Shown here in pieces: positions 34,587-42,830 of a DNA stretch of 64,000 nt. The notes below the pieces were generated by a model, which saw only the letters and a list, made by a program, of their open reading frames with translations, made no database searches and was not told the DNA's origin. The position numbers were made by a program, and so were the translations under genes. Position 1 is the stretch's first letter. Each line of letters starts with the position of its first letter. The stretch is from contig NZ_JAPDPF010000003.1 of the NCBI RefSeq assembly GCF_026283925.1, positions 463,917 through 527,916 on the forward strand, read 5' to 3'. The DNA comes from Dyella halodurans (lineage in GTDB: Bacteria > Pseudomonadota > Gammaproteobacteria > Xanthomonadales > Rhodanobacteraceae).

Positions 34587-35792
34587 CTATGCCTCCCTTA
34601 GGAGCTGGACAGGATTCAGCGGGTTCTGGCCCACCGCTCGAATCCCATGGCGCTCCATCAACATAGACATGAGCTTTGCTCGATCCTCAATGAGCATGTA
34701 TTTCATATCAGGATGACGCGACTCGATGTCGGTCCAACTCACAGCCGTTCCCGGCTGCACAAGGCTCGCAATCCTTCCGGCCAAGGCATGAATATTCTCC
34801 CGATGACCAAATCCACAGCCGTTCACAATCTTGCCAGGATGATTGCTCGCGAAATCCGAAGGCGACCAACCGATTGACTTTATCCACTCCCACGAGCGAA
34901 CTGTCCCCACGCCCCCAAGCCTGGAAAGATCATCGATATCGAGGTCAAGGATGTAGAACTGGTTGACGGCGGTCTGAAAATAGACTGGTGAAAGTATCGC
35001 GCTGAAACTGCCGGCAGAAAAGACCGTGGGCGATGACGATGTTCCGCCCGCGTATGTCAAACGCGGGAAATGCTTGTGCCCGTGAATGATAAGCCACGGT
35101 TGTTCAGAACGAGACAATTCCTCGATCAGCTTAATTCCCTGAGCCATTTCACTGTAATCAGGTGCCGACTGATCGAGATCCGGATATCGAAAGGGATGAT
35201 GATGGCAAAGCAGCACATTCAAGCTGACATCAGGGTCTGACGGAGTCATCTCCAAGATGCGTTGAATTGTATAGTCCGTGACTCTGCCGTGCGCATACTC
35301 CTTTTGACCGCGAGCGTGTGTGTTACAAGTATTCAGGACCAGGATTCGTACTGACCCAACTCGCACGACAAAAAAATGCTCCGCCCAGTAACGCAACCGA
35401 TCCATCTCATTGAGCCCAGGGGACGGATAGCTGGGCGTCAATAGTTTTAGTCGCTCCCAAATTTCAGGCTCTGTTTCACCCGTCCGCGACGAGATGTCGT
35501 GATTGCCAGTTGCGGCGAATATATGATCAGCACCAAGAACCGAGGCCGTGTGTTGCAATGCGGCCCATGCGGCGGTCAACCCGGATGCGCAAGCAGCAAC
35601 CGTGATATCTCCCGGACACATAAGTATGTCGGCGCAGAGCGCATTTTCCTCAGCGAACCGGTACAAATCTGCGATAGGGTCCTGCTTCTCCGCCCTGACC
35701 CTGGAGAGATCTACGTATGATGTCTTTTGCTCGTTATCGGCCGCAATAAAATGCAGATCACTCATTATGGCAATAGATAATTTATTAGCCAT
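34587..35792 (-). CDS. Calcineurin-like metallophosphoesterase of the putative defence operon
   Basis: A 401-residue protein with the full two-metal active site of the calcineurin-like superfamily: SDLH (Asp12, His14), GD (61-62), GNHD (96-99), CHHH (near 196-199) and GHKH (238-241). This fold includes SbcD/Mre11 nucleases, cyclic-nucleotide phosphodiesterases and protein phosphatases; the sequence alone does not tell which. The C-terminal 130 residues lack a known domain. The gene starts 8 bp after the methylase stop. No clear ribosome site is seen, so translation may depend on coupling. Confidence 0.85.
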   Translation of the reverse strand: MANKLSIAIMSDLHFIAADNEQKTSYVDLSRVRAEKQDPIADLYRFAEENALCADILMCPGDITVAACASGLTAAWAALQHTASVLGADHIFAATGNHDISSRTGETEPEIWERLKLLTPSYPSPGLNEMDRLRYWAEHFFVVRVGSVRILVLNTCNTHARGQKEYAHGRVTDYTIQRILEMTPSDPDVSLNVLLCHHHPFRYPDLDQSAPDYSEMAQGIKLIEELSRSEQPWLIIHGHKHFPRLTYAGGTSSSPTVFSAGSFSAILSPVYFQTAVNQFYILDLDIDDLSRLGGVGTVRSWEWIKSIGWSPSDFASNHPGKIVNGCGFGHRENIHALAGRIASLVQPGTAVSWTDIESRHPDMKYMLIEDRAKLMSMLMERHGIRAVGQNPLNPVQLLREA

Positions 35793-35800
35793 ATATAATG

Positions 35801-36619
35801 TCAGTAATTACAAAAAATGTATTCGCTAATCATCTTTCGATCATTAGCGTTCGCGCCGATAACATAACGCCCCCTGACCAAATGCTTCCGCCACCCGCGA
35901 AGCTCAGAGGAAAGGTCTACGTTATAAGAAAACAATATCTTCGCGCCGCGAGTGGCTGCGATCTGCGTAGACTCAATCAAACGACCAAGCTCATCATCCT
36001 TCATCGCATCGGGCCCATATTCCCCGCGATCCCGATTTGAAACTCGATGGTATGGAGGGTCGATATAGAGGAAATCACCGCGATCCGCCAAGTCAATCGT
36101 TTCCGCGAAGTCGCCGCAAACAAGATGCGCAGTACTCATTACCTCTGCACACTCCCACACTTGTTGCAGGCTCGGGAAGAGCGAGAGTTTACGACCAATT
36201 GGCACATTGAATTCGCCCGCCTGATTGGTTCTATATAGGCCATTGAAGCAGGTCCTATTGAGATACCAAAACAACGCAGCCTTTTCTAATGGATCACATG
36301 GCGAATTGAAGCGTTGCCTGTACTTACTGTAGTCCGCCGCTTCTTGCGAGTAAGTACTCGCCGCTGCATGCAGCTCACTAGGCGAAGCCCGGAGCTGCAC
36401 ATAGAAATTCATCAACTCAGTATTAACGTCGCCAAGTACAGCTTCGCGTGGCGTTAGTGCGAAGAACAAAGACGCGGATCCTGCAAACGGCTCCACGTAG
36501 GCAGCGAATGATTTTGGTGACTGGCGTACCAGCTCAGGGAGGAACTGCCGCTTACTGCCTGCCCACCTTAAAAGCGGCCGACACTCTTGATCTCGTTCCT
36601 GGAGCTCAGTGCCAGGCAT
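35801..36619 (-). CDS. DNA adenine methylase (Dam/D12 class)
   Basis: A 272-residue N6-adenine methyltransferase. SAM-binding motifs LLRWAGSKRQFLPEL (16-30) and YVEPFAGSASLFFAL (41-55) and the catalytic motif YIDPPY (185-190) are intact and in the order of the Dam/DpnM D12 class. It is the first gene of a four-gene operon and has AAGGA 7 bp before the ATG. Solitary Dam enzymes mark GATC; in a defence operon the methylase would protect self DNA. There is no restriction nuclease of the usual kind beside it. Confidence 0.9.
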   Translation of the reverse strand: MPGTELQERDQECRPLLRWAGSKRQFLPELVRQSPKSFAAYVEPFAGSASLFFALTPREAVLGDVNTELMNFYVQLRASPSELHAAASTYSQEAADYSKYRQRFNSPCDPLEKAALFWYLNRTCFNGLYRTNQAGEFNVPIGRKLSLFPSLQQVWECAEVMSTAHLVCGDFAETIDLADRGDFLYIDPPYHRVSNRDRGEYGPDAMKDDELGRLIESTQIAATRGAKILFSYNVDLSSELRGWRKHLVRGRYVIGANANDRKMISEYIFCNY

Positions 36620-36726
36620 CTGCCCATCCTTAGAATTTGCCGATTAATGCCGAGCCTAGATCAGATCAAACGCACGAAGCATGGGCACGCGATTCACCAC
36701 AGAGTGTGGACCCGAATATATCGGCA

Positions 36727-37458
36727 TCAACCGCACTTGCTATACCCACAATTCAAGCAAGTCTGGCACCCATCCATCAGCACCAGCGCCTGGGTGTTGC
36801 ACTTGGCGCAGAGGGTGGCGCCGGGCGGGAAGCCGTTGGTGGTTTCGGCGGGGGCGTCAGTGGTGGCGGGGGTGGCTTTCTTGCCGGCGGTGACGGCCTC
36901 GTAGGCGGCGCGCTTTTCGGCGACCAGCTTGCGGGTGGATTCGTCCATCTCCGGGTCGTGGATCAGGCCGATCATCTTCATATGCTGCTCGATGACCGTG
37001 CCGATCTCGGCGACGATGGAGGGCATGTAGACGCCGCCGGCCTTGAAGTAGCCGCCGCGGGGGTCGAACACGGCCTTCATCTCTTCCACCAGGAAGGTGA
37101 CGTCGCCGCCCTTGCGGAACACGGCCGAGGTGATGCGGGTGAGCGCCACGATCCACTGGAAGTGGTCCATGTTCTTCGAGTTGATGAAGATCTCGAAGGG
37201 GCGGCGCTGTTCGTACGGGGTGCCGGCGTTGAGCACGATGTCGTTGAGCGTCACGTACAACGCGTGCTCGAACAGCGGCGACTTGATCTTGTAGGTGGAG
37301 CCGACCAGCGTCTCGGGACGCTCCAGGCTCTCGTGCATCTGGATCACTTCCGCCTTGGGCGCTTCTTTGGGCGCGGCGGGTGCTGCGGCGGGCGCGGCCT
37401 TGTCCTCGGGCTTGACGACGTTGTAGCCCTTGATCTTCTTTTCGATCTTGATCGCCAT
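36727..37458 (-). CDS. nrdJb: Class II ribonucleotide reductase, small accessory chain NrdJb
   Basis: A 243-residue protein that corresponds to the C-terminal part of B12-dependent (class II) ribonucleotide reductase, encoded separately. The TSCPD-type region (EIFINSKNMDHFQWIVALTR, then AVFRKGGDVTFLVEEMKAVF) is followed by a zinc ribbon with CAKCN and CQTCLNCGYSKCG at the end, which carries the Cys pair that re-reduces the active site. It is separated from the NrdJa gene by an H1-like gene. ATG 37458 (MAIKIEKKIKGY) fits the family start; the upstream extension is Arg/Pro-rich noise. Confidence 0.85.
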   Translation of the reverse strand: MAIKIEKKIKGYNVVKPEDKAAPAAAPAAPKEAPKAEVIQMHESLERPETLVGSTYKIKSPLFEHALYVTLNDIVLNAGTPYEQRRPFEIFINSKNMDHFQWIVALTRITSAVFRKGGDVTFLVEEMKAVFDPRGGYFKAGGVYMPSIVAEIGTVIEQHMKMIGLIHDPEMDESTRKLVAEKRAAYEAVTAGKKATPATTDAPAETTNGFPPGATLCAKCNTQALVLMDGCQTCLNCGYSKCG

Positions 37459-37560
37459 GGTGTGTGCTTCTTTTCGAGTAGTTGGCGGCGCGCGACGGCT
37501 TGGGTGACTGGCAGGACCACCCTGATTTCGGTGGGAGCCATGGAGTCCAGAGCCTAGAGG

Positions 37561-37590
37561 CACTGGATTCCGGCTTCCGCCGGAATGACG
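37561..37590. repeat. R-family half repeat (copy 3)
   Basis: CACTGGATTCCGGCTTCCGC then CGGAATGACG: a single half-unit hairpin in the gap between NrdJb and the H1-like gene. Confidence 0.7.
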
Positions 37591-37633
37591 GGGCGGAGGT
37601 GTCCGCCGGTCTTGCCTGTCATTTGGAGACGAC

Positions 37634-37661
37634 CCGGCCCGGCGTGATAACGCCGGGCCGG
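37634..37661 (-). terminator. Hairpin after the H1-like gene
   Basis: An 11-bp perfect stem, CCGGCCCGGCG and CGCCGGGCCGG, with a 6-nt loop TGATAA, 14 bp after the stop. The T-run is absent on the minus strand, so termination is uncertain. Confidence 0.55.
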
Positions 37662-37674
37662 ACCGGTTTACGAC

Positions 37675-38283
37675 TTACTTGCGGCGGGCGGCTTTCTTAG
37701 CCGGCTTGCGCACGGCCTTCTTCACGCTCGCCTTCTTGCTGGCAGTGGACCTCTTGACCGCCTTGGCGGCGGTCTTCTTACCGGCGACTTTCCTAGCCAC
37801 CTTCTTGACTGCGGCCTTCCGTGCCGTCTTCTTGCTGCTGACCTTCTTTGCAGCCTTCTTGGCAACCTTGCGGACGGCCTTCTTGGCGGTCTTCTTGGCT
37901 ACCTTGCGTGCCACCTTCTTGGCGACAGCCTTCTTGGCAGTCTTCTTCACTGCCTTCTTGGCGGTCTTCTTCACGGCCTTCTTGGCCACCTTCTTGGCGG
38001 CAGCCTTCTTCACCGCTTTCTTGGCGACCTTCTTGGCAGCGGCCTTCTTGGCCGGAGCCTTCTTGGCCGTCGCCTTCTTTGCAGCCTTCTTGGCGGTCTT
38101 CTTCACCGCCTTCTTCGCCGCCTTCTTGGCCGGAGCTGCCTTCTTGGCCGGCGACGACTTCTTCTTGGCGCGGGCCTTCTTGGGGGCTGCGGCCGGCGTC
38201 ACTTCGACAGCGGCAACTTCCACCGGCGCGTCAACAACCACTACGGCTTCGTCTTTCATATCAAACTCTGTATCGATAGACAT
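37675..38283 (-). CDS. Ala/Lys-rich histone H1-like protein
   Basis: A 202-residue protein. After an acidic, Val/Ala-rich N-terminal stretch of about 35 residues the sequence is a long run of KKAAKKA-, KKAVKKT- and KKAPAKK-type repeats, like the C-terminal tail of eukaryotic H1 and the AlgP/HctB-type bacterial H1-like proteins. Such tails bind and condense DNA. GGAGGGG lies before ATG 38283; ATG 38256 is an alternative. It lies between the two halves of the B12 ribonucleotide reductase on the same strand. Confidence 0.85.
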   Translation of the reverse strand: MSIDTEFDMKDEAVVVVDAPVEVAAVEVTPAAAPKKARAKKKSSPAKKAAPAKKAAKKAVKKTAKKAAKKATAKKAPAKKAAAKKVAKKAVKKAAAKKVAKKAVKKTAKKAVKKTAKKAVAKKVARKVAKKTAKKAVRKVAKKAAKKVSSKKTARKAAVKKVARKVAGKKTAAKAVKRSTASKKASVKKAVRKPAKKAARRK

Positions 38284-38363
38284 GCGTGTAATCCCCTCCG
38301 ACGTGGATTTGGAACTTGTAATGAGCCTTGCCTCTGGGGCACCCGGAATGCTTTCGCCAGCGA

Positions 38364-38390
38364 GCCGGCACCTGGAAGCCAGGTACCGGC
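38364..38390 (-). terminator. Hairpin after nrdJa
   Basis: GCCGGCACCTGG and CCAGGTACCGGC form a 12-bp stem with one mismatch and an AAG loop, 8 bp beyond the stop; no T-run. Confidence 0.45.
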
Positions 38391-38397
38391 GACTAGT

Positions 38398-40545
38398 TTA
38401 GAACTTTCCGTAATACCCTTCCTTCAAGGCATCGAACAAATTGGCGGCGGTATGCATTTCGCCGTCGTATTCCACTTCTTCGTTGCCTTTCAGTTCCACC
38501 ACACTACCGTCCTCCAATTCGAAGCGATAGAGGGTGCTCTCAAGATCCGCTTCTTTGACGAGCACGCCCTGGAAGGCGGCGGGGTTGAAACGGAAGGTGG
38601 TGCATCCCTTCAAGCCTTGTTTATAGGCATAGAAGTAGATGTCCTTGAAGTCTTCGTAGGGGTAGTCGGTGGGCACGTTCGCCGTCTTGGAGATGGACGA
38701 ATCCACCCACAACTGGGCGGCGGCCTGGATGTCGACGTGCTCTTTGGGCGAAATATCGTCGGCCGCCACGAAGTAGTCGGGCAGCTTGGCCAGCCCCTCG
38801 GTGGCGAACGGCATGGCGTCGGCGTTGATCAGGGCGCGGTAGGCGAGCAGCTCATAGCTGAACACTTCGACCTTTTCCTTGGTCTTGCGGCCTTCGCGGA
38901 TGACGTTGCGCGAGTAGTGGTGGGCAAAGCTCGGCTCGATGCCGTTGCTGGCGTTGTTGGCCAGCGACAGCGAGATGGTGCCGGTGGGCGCGATCGAGCT
39001 GTGGTGGGTGAAGCGGGCGCCGGTTTCGGCCAGCTGGGCGACCAGGTTCGGCGCCACCGAGGCAATGCGCTGCATGTAGCGGCTGTACTTGGCGTGCAGC
39101 AGGCGGCCGGGGATGGTGTCACCCACCTTGTAGCCGTCGGCGACCATTTCCGGACGCTTGCGCAGCATGTCGCCGGTGACGGTGTAGTCACGCAGCAGCA
39201 CCGGGGCGGCGCCCTTTTCCTTGGCGAGGTCGAGCGCGACCTCCCAGCCGGCCACGGCCATCTCGCGGGAGACGTCCTCGGTGAAGGACACCGACTCGGC
39301 GGTGCCGTAGCGCATCTTGAGCATGGTCAGGGTGGTGCCCAGGCCCAGGAAGCCCATGCCATGGCGACGCTTGGAGAGGATCTCCTCGCGCTGCTGCGGC
39401 AGCGGCAGGCCGTTGATCTCCACCACGTTGTCGAGCATGCGGGTGAAGATCTTCACCACTTCGCGGTATTCGTCCCAGTCGAAACGGGCCTTGGGGCCGA
39501 ACGGGTCGCGCACGAAGGTGGTGAGGTTGACCGAGCCGAGCAGGCACGAGCCGTACGGCGGCAGCGGCTGCTCGCCACACGGGTTGGTGGCGCGGATGTG
39601 CTCGCACCACCAGTTGTTGTTCATCTCGTTGACCTTGTCGATCAGGATGAAGCCCGGCTCGGCATAGTCATACGTGGACACCATGATCATGTCCCACAGG
39701 TGGCGGGCACGGATGTGACCGTAGATCTTGCAGGCCACCAGGCCGTCGTCGCGCTCCACGTAGTTGTCGTGGGTGGGCCACTCGCGCCAGACCACCTTGG
39801 CGGCGTCGGTCAGGTCGATCTCGCCCTGTTCCTTGACGTGCACCGGGAACACCAGCGGCCAGTCCTGGTCGTGCTCCACCGCCTGCATGAAGCCGTCGGT
39901 GATCAACAGGGACAGGTTGAACTGGCGCAGGCGGCCGTCTTCGCGCTTGGCGCGAATGAATTCCTTCACGTCGGGATGGCTGACGTCGAACGTGCCCATC
40001 TGCGCGCCACGGCGACCACCGGCCGACGAGACGGTGAAGCACATCTTGTCGTAGATATCCATGAAGGACAGCGGGCCGGAGGTGTAGGCACCCGCGCCCG
40101 AGACGTACGCGCCGCGCGGACGCAGCGTGGAGAACTCGTAACCGATGCCGCAGCCAGCCTTCAAGGTGAGGCCTGCCTCGTGCACCTTCTCCAGAATGTC
40201 GTCCATCGAGTCGCGGATGGTGCCGGACACGGTGCAGTTGATCGTGGAGGTGGCCGGCTTGTGCGCCAGCGCACCGGCATTGGACGTGATGCGCCCAGCC
40301 GGAATCGCACCGCGGCGCAGTGCCCACAGGAAACGCTCGTACCAGTGCTCACGCAGCTCTGGGGTGGCTTCCACGTCGGACAGGGCGCGCGCGACGCGCT
40401 GATAGGTTTCGTCGACGCTGCCGTCGACCGGATCGCCTGACTTGGCTTTCAGACGGTACTTCTTGTCCCAGATATCGTAAGACGCCGGTTGCAGCGGAAT
40501 GGCTGCGGTGTCACGACCTACTACGGGTGCACGCATGGTGCTCAT
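38398..40545 (-). CDS. nrdJa: Class II (adenosylcobalamin-dependent) ribonucleotide reductase, catalytic chain NrdJa
   Basis: A 715-residue catalytic subunit that makes deoxyribonucleotides from ribonucleotides with a cobalamin-generated thiyl radical. Key blocks are the N-terminal ITSNAGALAHKPATSTINC, the catalytic loop motif NPCGEQPLPPYGSCLLGSVN, KRRHGMGFLGLGTTLTMLKM and the C-terminal ISKTANVPTDYPYEDFKDIY. The chain lacks the TSCPD-type C-terminal part, which is supplied by the separate gene at 36727. Upstream is a NrdR-box-like palindrome. I found no cobalamin riboswitch in the 345-bp leader. Confidence 0.9.
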   Translation of the reverse strand: MSTMRAPVVGRDTAAIPLQPASYDIWDKKYRLKAKSGDPVDGSVDETYQRVARALSDVEATPELREHWYERFLWALRRGAIPAGRITSNAGALAHKPATSTINCTVSGTIRDSMDDILEKVHEAGLTLKAGCGIGYEFSTLRPRGAYVSGAGAYTSGPLSFMDIYDKMCFTVSSAGGRRGAQMGTFDVSHPDVKEFIRAKREDGRLRQFNLSLLITDGFMQAVEHDQDWPLVFPVHVKEQGEIDLTDAAKVVWREWPTHDNYVERDDGLVACKIYGHIRARHLWDMIMVSTYDYAEPGFILIDKVNEMNNNWWCEHIRATNPCGEQPLPPYGSCLLGSVNLTTFVRDPFGPKARFDWDEYREVVKIFTRMLDNVVEINGLPLPQQREEILSKRRHGMGFLGLGTTLTMLKMRYGTAESVSFTEDVSREMAVAGWEVALDLAKEKGAAPVLLRDYTVTGDMLRKRPEMVADGYKVGDTIPGRLLHAKYSRYMQRIASVAPNLVAQLAETGARFTHHSSIAPTGTISLSLANNASNGIEPSFAHHYSRNVIREGRKTKEKVEVFSYELLAYRALINADAMPFATEGLAKLPDYFVAADDISPKEHVDIQAAAQLWVDSSISKTANVPTDYPYEDFKDIYFYAYKQGLKGCTTFRFNPAAFQGVLVKEADLESTLYRFELEDGSVVELKGNEEVEYDGEMHTAANLFDALKEGYYGKF

Positions 40546-40747
40546 CGGCTTCCTGACCTCCAGGTACGGCCTTACGGCCCCTTTGGTTTGTTCTTTTCTA
40601 TTTCGGCTAAGCCGCTCGCGTCAGGCCCGCACCGGAACCGCACAGCCGGTACAGCTGCCCAACGCTTGCGTTCCATGCCCGACCTTCGACCACCCTCCCC
40701 CCGAGGATCTTGTGACACCAGCGCTTGGGTTACCACGCCGATAGATT

Positions 40748-40763
40748 ACACAAGATGTTGTGG
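40748..40763 (-). promoter_or_regulatory. NrdR-box-like site in the nrdJa leader region
   Basis: ACACAAGATGTTGTGG matches the 16-bp NrdR consensus at about 13 of 16 positions and has CACAA/TTGTG arms. NrdR boxes normally come in pairs about 31 bp apart; only a weak half-site (ATCTTGTG) is seen 48 bp away. It lies about 205 bp before nrdJa and 130 bp before the divergent degQ-like gene. The rest of the 40546-40891 gap holds no gene. Confidence 0.6.
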
Positions 40764-40891
40764 TCGCGAACGGAATGGGAAGTTACCCCCGAGATACGTC
40801 GATGTAAAGTGTTTTCGTCAGTAACCGAGCATGGAACCGCCGTCGCTGAGACGAGTCGAAGGACGGCCCTCACATAAGGAAAGTAGCCTCC

Positions 40892-42283
40892 ATGTTTGCC
40901 CGTCTTACCCGCCGACCGGTCGTGATTTCACTGGCGCTGATCGCCTCCGCGCTTGCTGTGATCACATTGACACCGGTGGCCAGCCACGCCTCCCTGCCGC
41001 CTTCCGTCGATGGCCAACCGCTGCCCTCGTTGGCGCCCATGCTGGAGAAAGTGACGCCGGCCGTGGTGAACATTTCCACCAAGACACGCGTGCAGGTGCG
41101 CGACCCGTATTTCGACGACCCGATGTTCCGCCAGTTCTTTGGCATGCCCAACTCGCCCCGCGAGCGGGTGGAGCAGAGCCTGGGCTCGGGCGTGATCGTG
41201 GATGCCGCCAAGGGCTATGTGCTGACCAACAACCATGTGGTCGGCGGCGCCGACGACATCACGGTGTCGCTGCAGGACGGACGCAACTTCAAGGGCAAGC
41301 TGGTCGGTGCCGATCCGGATACCGATGTGGCGGTGGTGCAGATCGCGGCGACGAACCTGCAGGCGCTGCCGCTGGCCGATTCGTCCAAGCTGCGCGTGGG
41401 TGACTTCGTGGTGGCCGTAGGCGACCCGTTCGGCCTCAGCCAGACGGTGACCTCGGGCATCGTCTCCGCGCTCGGCCGCAGCGGCCTGGGTGGCAATGGC
41501 TACCAGAACTTCATCCAGACCGATGCCTCGATCAACCCCGGCAACTCCGGCGGCGCGCTGGTGAACCTGCGCGGCGAGCTGGTGGGCATCAACACCATGA
41601 TCTTCTCGCCCTCGGGCGGCAACGTGGGCATTGGTTTTGCCATTCCGACCAACCTTGGCAGCCAGGTGATGCGTCAGTTGATCGCCAACGGCAAGGTCAA
41701 TCGCGGCAATCTCGGCGTGGAGACACAGGACATCACGCCGCGCATCGCCCAGATCCTCGGCCTCAAGGCCACCGACGGCGCCGTGGTGACGCGGGTGGCC
41801 TCGGGCTCGGCGGCCGAGCAGGCCGATATCCAGACCGGCGACGTGATTACCGCCATCGACGGCAAGCCGCTGCACAACGCCCAGGAGCTGCGCAATGCCG
41901 AAGGCCTGCTGCCGGTGGGCAGCGCAGTGAAGCTGGGCGTGCAGCGCAACGGCAGCACGCGCGACGTCACCATCAAGCTAGTCGCCGAAAAGCTCGCCAC
42001 GCTCGATGGCAGCAAGCTCGACCCGCGCCTGGCCGGCGTGACCTTCAACGAGCTGTCGCAGAACCAGCGCGGCCAGGGCGTGGCCGGCGTGGCCGTGAGC
42101 GCCATCAGCGCCGGCAGCCGCGCCGCACAGGCGGGCCTGCAGGCGAACGACATCGTGATCGGCGTGGGCAACTTGCGCGTACCTGACCTGCGCACGCTGC
42201 AGCAGCTTGCCGGCGTGAACCCGCGCCAGCTGGTGCTGGTGGTGTCGGATGAGGATGGGGTCAGGTATGTGGATGTGCGTTGA
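40892..42283 (+). CDS. DegQ/DegP-type periplasmic serine endoprotease
   Basis: A 463-residue Do-family protease. A signal segment (VISLALIASALAVITLTPVASHA) leads to a trypsin-like domain with the catalytic triad seen in LTNNHVV (His), DTDVAVV (Asp) and GNSGGALV (Ser). Two PDZ domains follow (about 260-355 and 375-460). It lacks the long LA-loop Cys pair of DegP, so DegQ-like is a better label. It refolds or degrades misfolded periplasmic proteins. AAGGAAAG lies before the ATG. It is divergent from nrdJa. Confidence 0.9.
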   Translation: MFARLTRRPVVISLALIASALAVITLTPVASHASLPPSVDGQPLPSLAPMLEKVTPAVVNISTKTRVQVRDPYFDDPMFRQFFGMPNSPRERVEQSLGSGVIVDAAKGYVLTNNHVVGGADDITVSLQDGRNFKGKLVGADPDTDVAVVQIAATNLQALPLADSSKLRVGDFVVAVGDPFGLSQTVTSGIVSALGRSGLGGNGYQNFIQTDASINPGNSGGALVNLRGELVGINTMIFSPSGGNVGIGFAIPTNLGSQVMRQLIANGKVNRGNLGVETQDITPRIAQILGLKATDGAVVTRVASGSAAEQADIQTGDVITAIDGKPLHNAQELRNAEGLLPVGSAVKLGVQRNGSTRDVTIKLVAEKLATLDGSKLDPRLAGVTFNELSQNQRGQGVAGVAVSAISAGSRAAQAGLQANDIVIGVGNLRVPDLRTLQQLAGVNPRQLVLVVSDEDGVRYVDVR

Positions 42284-42830
42284 GGGGTGAGTGAGGGGTG
42301 AGGGCCTCAGGCTCAGTCGTTCCACGCAGCTTCGTCGCGCCACCCAGCTTCGTCGCCCCTACTTCGCCATCCCTCCGAATTTCCTCATTCCGCCCTACTT
42401 CGTCATCCCCGCGAAAGCGGGGATCCAGTGCCTTTAAAGCTCCGCACCAGCGTCGCCAAATCCAAGTCGCTGGATCCCCGCTTTCGCGGGGATGACGGAA
42501 TCGTGGGCGCGACGGCGAAATGCGCGTGGCGGACCAGTGCGGATAACGCATAAAAGGGGATTACGTCACGATACACACCACAAACGAGGCACCACCTGCC
42601 GTCGCACTCCATATGCGACCGTATGCCCCTGACTGAGACGCCAACGTGCGATGAACGACTTTGCAGTGCGTGCGCAACATCCCGTTTTTCACGTGCGCAA
42701 ACGCATGAATAAGCTTGATGTTTGGGGCTGAGCTGGATGAAATAGCGGGGTTGCACGCTTTTTCTTGCACGCGTTCTGGTCAAGGCAGTACGCGAACGCC
42801 ACACTCAATGCCTCGGGGTTCCTCATCGCC
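42284..42830. other. Intergenic region with an R-family repeat
   Basis: Apart from the repeat at 42401-42497 and a low-complexity stretch rich in TTCGTCGCGCC-type words (42318-42400), I see no gene. The last 100 bp are the likely promoter area for the PstS-like gene. Confidence 0.5.
42401..42497. repeat. REP-like paired repeat (R family, copy 4)
   Basis: CGTCATCCCCGCGAAAGCGG at the left, the inverted CGCTTTCGCGGGGATGACG at the right, CCAGTG/CGCTGG inside. The spacer between halves differs from the other copies. Confidence 0.88.

Noticed and set aside
31627..36726. Integrase, tRNA or att site at the defence-like island
   Set aside because: No tRNA gene, integrase frame or matching direct repeats were seen at either border, so site-specific integration cannot be supported from this window.
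37679..38401. Plus-strand frame encoding a Phe/Leu/Ala-rich hydrophobic protein
   Set aside because: It is the complement of the Lys/Ala repeat gene; Lys codons read in reverse give Phe and Leu, so the apparent membrane protein is an artefact.
38452..40440. Plus-strand frame of about 660 codons opposite nrdJa
   Set aside because: His/Val/Gly/Asp-rich antisense translation typical of a high-G+C shadow; nrdJa on the other strand is intact.
40778..40803. sigma-E-like promoter (GGAAGTT and GTCGAT) before the degQ-like gene
   Set aside because: The spacer is only 13 bp and the -35 box has a mismatch at a key position, so it does not meet the usual 15-16 bp rule.
40546..40890. Cobalamin riboswitch before the B12-dependent reductase
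   Set aside because: The conserved core words of the B12 element were not found on the minus strand in this leader.
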